A stretch of DNA of 11,355 bases from CAZPWQ01 sp964590495 (GTDB taxonomy: Bacteria > Bacteroidota > Rhodothermia > Balneolales > Balneolaceae). Below, piece by piece: positions 5,372-11,355 of the stretch; the first letter of the stretch is position 1; the number at the start of each line of letters is the position of its first letter. Made by a program: the position numbers and the translations under genes. The notes under the pieces are model-generated. The model was not told where the DNA came from, made no database searches, and saw only the letters and a list, made by a program, of their open reading frames with translations. The stretch covers positions 1-11,355 of the forward strand of contig CAZPWQ010000113.1 in NCBI GenBank assembly GCA_964590495.1, given 5' to 3'.

Positions 5372-5692
5372 ATGAACACAGAAAGAAAATCGACCCAATC
5401 CATCGCCGGTATTGCACTTGTAACAGGGCTCATACTGCTTATACCCTTAGCGTTGCAACTAACAATAGGCACGGGAGTGGATGGGCAGGGTTTTAATTGG
5501 AAGCTGGGCGATTTTGTTATCATGGGCGCCCTCCTGTTCGGCACTGGCCTCGCCATTGATTTCGCGGCAAGAAAGATTACCAACCCCGTCTATCGAGTTT
5601 TCGCTGTCATCGCTATCGTGCTGGCACTTCTCCTCATTTGGGCAGACCTTGCTGTAGGAATCTTCAACATACCCGGCATCTCCGGAAGCTAG
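5372..5692 (+). CDS. Small three-helix membrane protein in the regulator's module
   Basis: The product is 106 residues with three hydrophobic segments at about 10-31, 47-66 and 75-98. The last one ends in LLIWADLAVGIFNIPG. Small proteins with a 'W(A/V)ELAVGIF' tail and a 'DFxIMGALLFGTGLxxD' centre are known to me as conserved membrane proteins of unknown function, often close to this type of regulator. A GAGG at about 5361 precedes the ATG at reasonable distance. The palindromic operator 35 bp upstream ties the gene to the winged-helix regulator. No enzyme motif is visible. Confidence 0.75.
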   Translation: MNTERKSTQSIAGIALVTGLILLIPLALQLTIGTGVDGQGFNWKLGDFVIMGALLFGTGLAIDFAARKITNPVYRVFAVIAIVLALLLIWADLAVGIFNIPGISGS

Positions 5693-5937
5693 TGTCGTGT
5701 CAGGTATGAAGCTTCGCAGCAAACCCGCAATGTTTCCTTATTAATTGACAGTAAATATGAAACCGGGCGGATCATTTGAATGAAAAAATTGAGGGTTTTA
5801 CGCGTCATTTCAATGGTTGACATGACATTAGTAACAATCGGCTCTGGGAAAAGGTGACAGAGAAGTCCCAAAAAAATCAGCGATACCACACCCGGAAATC
5901 GAATCATAGCATTTAAGCTTAAACAAAACTTCAACAA

Positions 5938-7041
5938 ATGAATTGGTTAAAACTACAAGATTTAGAAAAAAGAACGGATGCCATCCTCGCTTTTGCCCTT
6001 GCAGTGGCAGCGGCCGTGCTCATAAAAGTGCCTGAACTTTTTGGGATTCAGTTGGATCAGGACGAGAGTTTTTATATCCGAAATATGAGCTTCTTCGTGC
6101 TGCCCCTCCTGACCGGCTATTTCGTCTGGAAGCGGCGGTTCGATACCAGCACTCTCTGCTGGCTGACCGTGGCTTTCGTCGCGGCAGGTGTATTTGCCAA
6201 CGTTTATCCATTTGCCCCGGACGGCGACACCGAGATGCTTACTGCGTTGCATCTGCCGATTGCACTTTGGCTGATTGTGGGAATCGCGTATGCCGGCGGC
6301 CGGTGGAGCGATGTGGCAGAGCGGATGAACTTCATACGATTCTCGGGAGAATTCTTCATATATTATGTGCTGATAGCCCTTGGTGGCGGTGTTTTTTCCG
6401 GCTTCATGGCTTTAATCTTCGGGACTATCGAGATCGATATAGAGCCTTTCTTTGAATCCTGGATATTGCCGTGTGGAGCGACCGGAGCCGTCATCGTCGC
6501 CTCCTGGCTGGTGGAGACCAGGAAAAGCATGGCCGGAAGCATAGCGCCTGTATTAGCCCGCCTCTTTACACCCCTTTTCGCCATCATGCTGATCACGTTC
6601 CTGGGTATCCTGCTGTGGACCGGACGCGGAGTCGACATCGAGCGGGACGTGCTCATTGCTTTTGACATGCTTCTGGTAGTAGTTCTGGGACTTCTCCTCT
6701 ACAGCCTCTCTGCCCGTAATCCTCAGCTCTCTCCCGGCGCCTTCGATCTAGTACAGGTTGTGCTGGTGGTCAGTGCACTGTTGGCCGACGTGTTAGCGTT
6801 GTGGGCGATCGCCGAGCGCATCACCGAGCTCGGCTTCACCCCGAACCGTGTGGTTGCCCTCGGTATGAACGTGATCCTTCTGGTCAATTTGGCCTGGTCC
6901 GTGGTACTTTACATCCGCTTCCTACGTGGACAGGGAACCTTCTCTCTTCTCGAAAAGTGGCAGACCGATTACCTGCCGGTCTATGCCGTATGGGCGGCGA
7001 TCGTCGTGATCATCATTCCGCCCATGTTTGGATTCGTATAA
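5938..7041 (+). CDS. Large polytopic membrane protein of unknown function (DUF4153-like)
   Basis: The product is 367 residues with about ten hydrophobic segments and short loops. Recognisable wording includes LPIALWLIVGIAYAGGRW, EFFIYYVLIALGGGVFSG, and near the end GMNVILLVNLAWSVVLYIRFL then EKWQTDYLPVYAVWAAIV. I recall this pattern from uncharacterised membrane proteins, some labelled DUF4153-like, so function is open. The base composition is richer in G+C than its neighbours: 39 of 60 bases at 6481-6540 against 27 of 60 at 4621-4680 in the six-helix gene. That may reflect acquisition from elsewhere. No strong ribosome binding site is seen before the ATG. It lies 245 bp behind the small membrane protein and may have its own promoter. 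Confidence 0.7.
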   Translation: MNWLKLQDLEKRTDAILAFALAVAAAVLIKVPELFGIQLDQDESFYIRNMSFFVLPLLTGYFVWKRRFDTSTLCWLTVAFVAAGVFANVYPFAPDGDTEMLTALHLPIALWLIVGIAYAGGRWSDVAERMNFIRFSGEFFIYYVLIALGGGVFSGFMALIFGTIEIDIEPFFESWILPCGATGAVIVASWLVETRKSMAGSIAPVLARLFTPLFAIMLITFLGILLWTGRGVDIERDVLIAFDMLLVVVLGLLLYSLSARNPQLSPGAFDLVQVVLVVSALLADVLALWAIAERITELGFTPNRVVALGMNVILLVNLAWSVVLYIRFLRGQGTFSLLEKWQTDYLPVYAVWAAIVVIIIPPMFGFV

Positions 7042-7513
7042 CTTGTTAATTCCCGCTTTGCCGGCTCATTGCAAACATCAAAAAAACAAAAAGAGGTACT
7101 ACTTATAAATCAAACAATTAATAATTCGCTGCAATCCAGATCCAAAACAACTTTTTAAGTCCCGAAAAATAGGCGCTTCCATCGGATTCCTGATTTAGCT
7201 TAACAGTTGAAGTAAGATTATAGATAGAAGGGTAGTCTTATAGACTGAGGGTTGTGGTGCTCCCGCATATACTTTCCGAACTGAAAGATCCTGGTTATGA
7301 AGCGAAATTAAGCTGGTCTGCTTGCACTCCAGTCAGGAAATATTAGCTAAAGGAAGTATTGATAACGATTCGGGAATAGCTGTCATTCTGATTCTGATAT
7401 CATTCATACAAATTGATACAGATATAAACTTAAATCTAAAGATTTATTCTAACAATTGTTGATACCCTCAACATTACTACCCTAACCGTCTAAGTAAGAT
7501 CCCACACCCTGAC
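7042..7513. other. Gene-poor intergenic region with several palindromes
   Basis: I see no convincing gene in this stretch. It contains a 5-3-5 inverted repeat (7234-7246), a 7-2-7 palindrome TAAATCT/AGATTTA (7431-7446), a perfect 10-bp palindrome AACAATTGTT (7451-7460), and the first arm of a stem-loop (7488-7495 pairing with 7512-7519). Near 7092-7105 the sequence AAAGAGGTACTACTTAT resembles the leader of the small membrane protein (5356-5372) but meets ATA instead of ATG. A 35-codon open stretch around 7236-7345 has no start codon or recognised motif. Confidence 0.5.
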
Positions 7514-7633
7514 TTAGACTCCATAATGATCTGCCGGGAAGTGAAAAGCCCGGCAGATCCTATTTTTGATATTAGCAGGGTTGCCTCGAAGCCGGCGCTT
7601 CCAGGTTTGTATGAGGTGTTCTAAATCAAACAT
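7514..7633 (-). pseudogene. 5' remnant of a MacB/FtsX-like permease gene
   Basis: From the ATG at 7633, preceded by a strong AAGGAG, the frame reads MFDLEHLIQTWKRRLRGNPA. This is clearly paralogous to the start of the complete permease, MFNLENAIQIWKRKLRSNPA. After codon 20 (7574) similarity ends and the frame continues only 19 more codons, through a terminator hairpin, to TAA at 7516-7514. So a further paralogue once followed here and has lost nearly all its length, while its translation signals stayed intact. A 39-residue peptide might still be made. The true remnant is 7574-7633; the rest is unrelated DNA read in frame. Confidence 0.75.
7528..7567 (+). terminator. Strong intrinsic terminator, rightward orientation
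   Basis: GATCTGCCGGG (7528-7538) and CCCGGCAGATC (7549-7559) form a perfect 11-bp stem with a 10-base loop, followed by CTATTTTTG. A second stem-loop lies immediately upstream (GTCTAAGT 7488-7495 with ACTTAGAC 7512-7519). It would stop rightward transcripts, for example from the membrane protein gene ending at 7041, before they run antisense into the permease genes. Confidence 0.8.
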
Positions 7634-7686
7634 GTTGTTCTCCTTTTTTCCGAAGGAATCTCTTTGAGTCAGTCGAATGCAAAAGT

Positions 7687-7747
7687 GCATAGAGCTAAGG
7701 GCAAAGCGTTTTTTAATACGCTATGCTCTATGCGCCATGCCCTATGC
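7687..7747. repeat. Heptamer tandem array with foldback, 3' of the complete permease gene
   Basis: Four 7-bp units ending in ATGC lie head to tail at 7720-7747: GCTATGC, TCTATGC, GCCATGC, CCTATGC. The second half folds onto GCATAGAGC at 7687-7695, which is the perfect reverse complement of 7725-7733. An inner pair AGCGT (7705-7709) with ACGCT (7718-7722) extends the stem. The array ends 4 bases from the permease stop codon. Confidence 0.65.
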
Positions 7748-7751
7748 CACT

Positions 7752-10439
7752 TCATTCGCTTCTCAAACTCTCAACAGGATTCATCAGCGCCGCGCGGACC
7801 GACTGCCAACCAACCGAGAGCAAAGCAATCAATACGAACATTAATCCAGACACAAAAAAAAGTCCGATACCCGGCTCAATCCGGAAAGTGTAATTATTCA
7901 GCCACTGCTTCATCGCATACCAGGCCAGGGGAGAGGCAATCAGAATCGCAACTAATACCAGCCTCAAAAAATCTTTGGAGAGTAGATTTACAATCTGCAA
8001 CGAACTGGCTCCGAGTACTTTCCGGATACCGATCTCTTTGGTGCGCTGGTCCACCGCATAGGCGGCCACGCCGAAAAGCCCCATGCAGGCAATCACGATA
8101 GCCAATATGCTGAACCAGTAAAACAGAGTTCCGATCTTGTCTTCCTGCGCATAGATATGGTTGACACGCTCGTCCACAAAATGAAGCTCAAAAGGCAAGC
8201 CGGGATATACTTCCCGATACGCCTGCTCAATCGACTCCAAATCCCCTCGGATGAAATCGGGAATTCTCAAATGCAATACAGAAAATCCCTCATTCCAGTG
8301 TTCCATCACCATCGGCTCAACGCGCTCATGGGGTGACTCCAGGTGGAAGTCGGCACTGACGGCTGCAATCGTAGCAGAAATGGGATCTCCATTGGGACGG
8401 CTATAATTAACCCGCGTTTCGATCGCTTCTTCGGGGTTCTTCCATCCGGCTTCCCGAAGAGCAGCTTCGTTAATAATCACATAACCCGACGAATCGGAAT
8501 CAAAAGATGCGGTCAGCTCTCCGGCCAGGAGGGGAATGCCCATCGTACCGAAATAATCCCGGTCGATCTGATAACAGGCCATAGTTCTTTCCATCGGTCC
8601 GGGTGGTGCGTCTTCAAATTGATAGGAATTATAGTACAATTCAGGGACTATTAAATGAGTAGATGAGACACTCACATCACTTACTGTGGAGAGCAGCAGG
8701 AACCGGTTTTTCATCACAGTATAGTTTTCCGCCACATCGCGGGACATCAGGTTTATGGAGACAACCTGTTCACGGTCTATTCCCAGATCCCGCTCTTTCA
8801 AAAACTGAAGCTGCTGATATACGATCATGGTAGCAATAATCAAAAAGACGGATACAGCAAACTGGAAACCTACCAGAATTTTACGCACCTGTCCGGTGTT
8901 GTCGCCGGAAGCCGACCATCCTTTGAATATAGCCGAGGGCCGGAACGAGGAGAGAAAAAGGGCCGGATATAATCCTGCCAGAGTACCTACCACGAAAATT
9001 CCGATTGAAAGCTGAGGGAGAAGTTTCAACAACTCCTCTCCGTTCAAAGTGATCAGTTTACCGGACAGCACGTTCAGATAAGGCAGTGTGGCGTACAGAA
9101 GTCCGAGTGCAATTACAGTAGCCGTCATGCAGTATAAAATTGACTCGCTCAGGTACTGCCGGATCAGCGAGGACCGGTCGGCACCCAGCACTTTTCGCAC
9201 GCCCACTTCCTTTGCCCGGTCAATGGATTGTGCCGTGGAGAGGTTCACAAAGTTGAATATGGCAATCAGCAGGATGAACAGGGCGATGGCTGCCTGTATA
9301 TAGATATATTGCATGCTCCCGGTCGCCCCGAGCTGGGCCTCACCTTTCGCATGCAGGTAGATATCGGTTAGTGCTATCATCTCCGGATCGTATCTGGAAG
9401 CCCGTTCTTCATCATAATGGCGATCTACAAACGAATACAGCTTGGCAGCCAGCGCTTCAGGATCGGCCTGCAAATCCAGCAGCAGGTAGGTATAATAGAA
9501 GTGAATATTCCAGTTTTGATTGATATCCACGAAGAGCTGGTTTTCGACTGTGGAAAAGGAGAGAAAAATACCGCGGTTAAAATGGGAATTGGGCGGCAGA
9601 TCCTCTATTACAGCCGTCACCTCATATTCCACCGGACCGTACCAGCCCACCTCCGATATAATAGTTTTGCCAATGGGGTTTTCTTCACCGAAATATTTTT
9701 GGGCGAATGTCTCGGTTAACACGACGGTATTGGGACGTTCCAGCGGCTGTCTTTCATCTCCCATCAAAAAGCTAAACGTAAAAATATCAAAGATCTCATT
9801 ATCAGAATACACATAGTCTGATTCATGAAACGACCGGTCATCTTCCAGTCGGAACAGCATGTCCCCTCCCGATGCCATGATACGGGCGGTTTCTCTAATC
9901 TCCGGAATTTCCTCTTCCAATGCCCTGGCCCATGTGATAGGCACCCTCGAACGGTGCATATATTCTCCTTCATCGGGGAGGTACATCACATTTTCCACCC
10001 GATAGATCCGGTCAGCCTTTTCGTGGAACCGGTCGTAGCTCAGATCGTCCTGAATAACCAGATAGATCGCCAGGCAGGCCCATATCCCTACCGAAAGCCC
10101 AAGGATATTGATAATACTGAACCCCTTGTTGCGCTTCAGTCCCCGCAACGAAACGTTCAGATAATTGATCAGGAGACCGGTATTCAGAAAACCGGTTGAG
10201 GCAGTACCGACGCTTCTCCGCTTTCTGACCTTGCCCAACTCATCACCAATCGGCTCCGGCTCGCCGATCTCTTCGGATGCCCTTTGGAAAGCCTCCTCTT
10301 CAGGGTATCCCTCGGCTTTCAGCCGCCAGATCTCCTCTCTGAGATGCGATTCCAGCTCGGCAATATCCCCATCCTCAAAGGCGGGGTTGCTTCGAAGCTT
10401 GCGTTTCCAGATTTGTATGGCGTTTTCTAAATTAAACAT
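7752..10439 (-). CDS. MacB/FtsX-like ABC transporter permease with cytoplasmic prefix domain
   Basis: The product is 895 residues from the ATG at 10439. A TTG at 10469 also opens the frame but lies inside a heptamer repeat, and the remnant paralogue at 7633 also starts at MFxLE. Residues 1-80 are a charged cytoplasmic prefix (AELESHLREEI, then EEEAFQRASEEIGEP), typical of permease-prefix domains. A first membrane helix follows (about 107-130), then a MacB-like periplasmic core (about 131-375). The first FtsX domain spans about 377-500 with the signature DRAKEVGVRKVLGA near 408-420. A second periplasmic core follows, then a second FtsX domain in the last 125 residues with QRTKEIGIRKVLGA. Such permeases pair with a LolD/MacB-type ATPase for export of peptides, lipids or antibiotics; no ATPase gene is in the window. 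It belongs to a tandem paralogue array. Confidence 0.9.
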   Translation of the reverse strand: MFNLENAIQIWKRKLRSNPAFEDGDIAELESHLREEIWRLKAEGYPEEEAFQRASEEIGEPEPIGDELGKVRKRRSVGTASTGFLNTGLLINYLNVSLRGLKRNKGFSIINILGLSVGIWACLAIYLVIQDDLSYDRFHEKADRIYRVENVMYLPDEGEYMHRSRVPITWARALEEEIPEIRETARIMASGGDMLFRLEDDRSFHESDYVYSDNEIFDIFTFSFLMGDERQPLERPNTVVLTETFAQKYFGEENPIGKTIISEVGWYGPVEYEVTAVIEDLPPNSHFNRGIFLSFSTVENQLFVDINQNWNIHFYYTYLLLDLQADPEALAAKLYSFVDRHYDEERASRYDPEMIALTDIYLHAKGEAQLGATGSMQYIYIQAAIALFILLIAIFNFVNLSTAQSIDRAKEVGVRKVLGADRSSLIRQYLSESILYCMTATVIALGLLYATLPYLNVLSGKLITLNGEELLKLLPQLSIGIFVVGTLAGLYPALFLSSFRPSAIFKGWSASGDNTGQVRKILVGFQFAVSVFLIIATMIVYQQLQFLKERDLGIDREQVVSINLMSRDVAENYTVMKNRFLLLSTVSDVSVSSTHLIVPELYYNSYQFEDAPPGPMERTMACYQIDRDYFGTMGIPLLAGELTASFDSDSSGYVIINEAALREAGWKNPEEAIETRVNYSRPNGDPISATIAAVSADFHLESPHERVEPMVMEHWNEGFSVLHLRIPDFIRGDLESIEQAYREVYPGLPFELHFVDERVNHIYAQEDKIGTLFYWFSILAIVIACMGLFGVAAYAVDQRTKEIGIRKVLGASSLQIVNLLSKDFLRLVLVAILIASPLAWYAMKQWLNNYTFRIEPGIGLFFVSGLMFVLIALLSVGWQSVRAALMNPVESLRSE

Positions 10440-10445
10440 GATTTT

Positions 10446-10527
10446 CAATTGGCAATTAGCAATGAACAATTAACAATTGGAAAAAACCATCCCTATTGCT
10501 CATTGCTCATTGCTCATTGTTCATTGA
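10446..10527. repeat. Double heptamer array, inverted, between the two permease genes
   Basis: Five 7-bp units of the form CAATNNN (10446-10480) are followed by 12 bases and then five units of the form CTATTGC or TCATTGN (10493-10527). The two halves are roughly reverse complements of each other (for example CAATGAA against TCATTGT/TCATTGC), so the region can form a long foldback. It sits between the stop of the upstream permease and the start of the complete one. The spacing unit is the same seven bases as in the array at 7687-7747, but the core differs (CAAT/ATTG versus ATGC). Confidence 0.7.
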
Positions 10528-10530
10528 TTT

Positions 10531-11355
10531 TCATTCGCTTCTCAAACTCTTCACAGGATTCATCAGTGATGCCCTGATAGACTGCCCGCTGATCGTGACA
10601 AGAGCAATAAAGATCACGGCTACTCCCGCCAGTAAAAACAATCCAATTCCTATTTCAATGTGATACACAAATTCCTGAAGCCAGCGATCAATAAAAAACC
10701 AGGCGACCGGGATGGATATGAGAAAACTAAGCAGAATCAATTTCAAAAATTCTTTATTTAACAGAGCTGCGATTTGCGTTACCGTTGCTCCCAGCACCTT
10801 GCGAATGCCGATTTCCTTGGTTCGTCGTTCAACGGCAAATGTTGCCAAGCCAAACAATCCCAAACAGGCAATGAAGATGGCGATAAGGGAAAAACCCAGG
10901 ATCTGCCCCATGCGTTTGTCTGTGGTGTGAAGCTCCTCCAGGCTCTGATCGATGAAAAAGTAGTCGAAAACCCCTTCAGGTGTTAATTCTCTCCAGTTTT
11001 CTTCAAGGAATGGCAGGACAGAAGCGACATCGCCGGGTGCCAATCGTACCGTGATAAAAGTCCGCCACCAGGTATAGTTCCGTATAGTGTGCATCACCAG
11101 TGGTTCGATCTGTTCGTGCAGGGACGTCATGTGGAAATCTTCCACCACTCCCACGATACGCCCCGGTTTATCTCCGTTCCATACCAAAGATTTGCCAATC
11201 GCTTCGTCAGGGTTGCTCCAGCCGAATTCCCGTACGGCGGTCTCATTAATCAAAAAAGCGCTGCTGTCGGAGGCCAGATCGTCAGAGATATTCCGACCGG
11301 CCACAATATTCATTTTATAAGTCTCCAGGAATTGATCGTCAATAACATAGCTCTC
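10531..11355 (-). CDS. MacB/FtsX-like ABC transporter permease, C-terminal part (partial)
   Basis: The open frame continues to the right edge without a start; 274 sense codons are visible. An internal ATG at 11313 is not the start because the frame continues upstream in register (SYVIDDQFLETYK). The visible part has the end of the second periplasmic core (SAFLINETAVREFGWSNPDE, then GRIVGVVEDFHMTSLHEQIE). It closes with a full FtsX domain of three helices and RRTKEIGIRKVLGA. The end, ASLMNPVKSLRSE, is nearly identical to that of the complete paralogue (AALMNPVESLRSE). It is the upstream member of the tandem array; the two genes are about 90 bp apart, separated by the heptamer repeat, and probably share a promoter outside the window. 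Confidence 0.9.
   Translation of the reverse strand, partial: ESYVIDDQFLETYKMNIVAGRNISDDLASDSSAFLINETAVREFGWSNPDEAIGKSLVWNGDKPGRIVGVVEDFHMTSLHEQIEPLVMHTIRNYTWWRTFITVRLAPGDVASVLPFLEENWRELTPEGVFDYFFIDQSLEELHTTDKRMGQILGFSLIAIFIACLGLFGLATFAVERRTKEIGIRKVLGATVTQIAALLNKEFLKLILLSFLISIPVAWFFIDRWLQEFVYHIEIGIGLFLLAGVAVIFIALVTISGQSIRASLMNPVKSLRSE

Noticed and set aside
5689..5937. 82-codon minus-strand frame between the two membrane protein genes
   Set aside because: It is hydrophobic in part but matches no family I know, and its start touches the start of the divergent gene; no ribosome binding site is seen. It could be real but cannot be supported.
7664..8101. 145-codon plus-strand frame over the end of the complete permease
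   Set aside because: It is antisense to the well-supported FtsX domain and begins in the heptamer repeat.
10440..10469. Ten-residue N-terminal extension of the complete permease from a TTG codon
   Set aside because: It reads through the heptamer repeat, and the paralogous remnant starts at the equivalent of the ATG at 10439.
10446..10527. CRISPR array
   Set aside because: The repeats are 7 bp, contiguous and without spacers; no cas gene is present.

Overview
The window looks like the chromosome of a Bacteroidota-type or Balneolota-type bacterium (Gracilimonas/Rhodohalobacter-like relatives are my best guess). Four things point there: large MacB/FtsX-like permeases with a short cytoplasmic N-terminal prefix, a short AraC regulator with an HMA-like N-terminal domain, mostly weak or absent Shine-Dalgarno sequences, and a TAnnTTTG promoter element. 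This assignment is an inference from gene style; there is no rRNA or other phylogenetic marker. No tRNA, rRNA, CRISPR array or complete transposase gene was found.

Layout. Bases 1-145 hold the secreted N-terminus of a probable family 43 glycosidase on the minus strand. Bases 316-1151 are a scarred region. A small cupin gene is followed directly by the orphan tail of an AraC-type regulator, and the last ~63 codons of a fatty-acid desaturase survive without the rest of the gene. A complete HMA-AraC regulator follows on the minus strand (1158-1718), with a 35-bp nested palindrome upstream. Bases 2123-2902 carry a two-gene unit: a YtxH-like small membrane protein, then an SLBB-domain exported protein with a C-terminal membrane anchor. 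A 252-bp MITE-like element (2938-3189) with 14-bp perfect terminal inverted repeats and a CTAA target duplication comes next. A DUF2959-like lipoprotein gene (3425-4075) follows, with a perfect CRP-type site and a good ribosome binding site, and it ends at an intrinsic terminator.

Bases 4342-5692 form a small self-contained module: a six-helix membrane protein, a winged-helix regulator, and a three-helix membrane protein. Two nearly identical palindromic operators (20 of 22 positions), one before each transcription unit, suggest that the regulator controls both itself and its neighbours. A GC-richer ten-helix membrane protein gene follows (5938-7041). Then comes about 470 bp without a convincing gene, ending in two consecutive stem-loops, the second with a T-tract.

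From 7514 to the right edge, the minus strand carries a tandem family of MacB/FtsX-like ABC permease paralogues: a 20-codon 5' remnant, a complete 895-codon gene, and the C-terminal 275 codons of a third copy running off the window. Each junction between them carries a 7-bp-periodic tandem repeat array that can fold back on itself. No ATPase partner is present in the window.

No complete new system is proven. The items most worth following are the operator-linked membrane module, the MITE-like element, and the decaying tandem permease array with its heptamer spacers.
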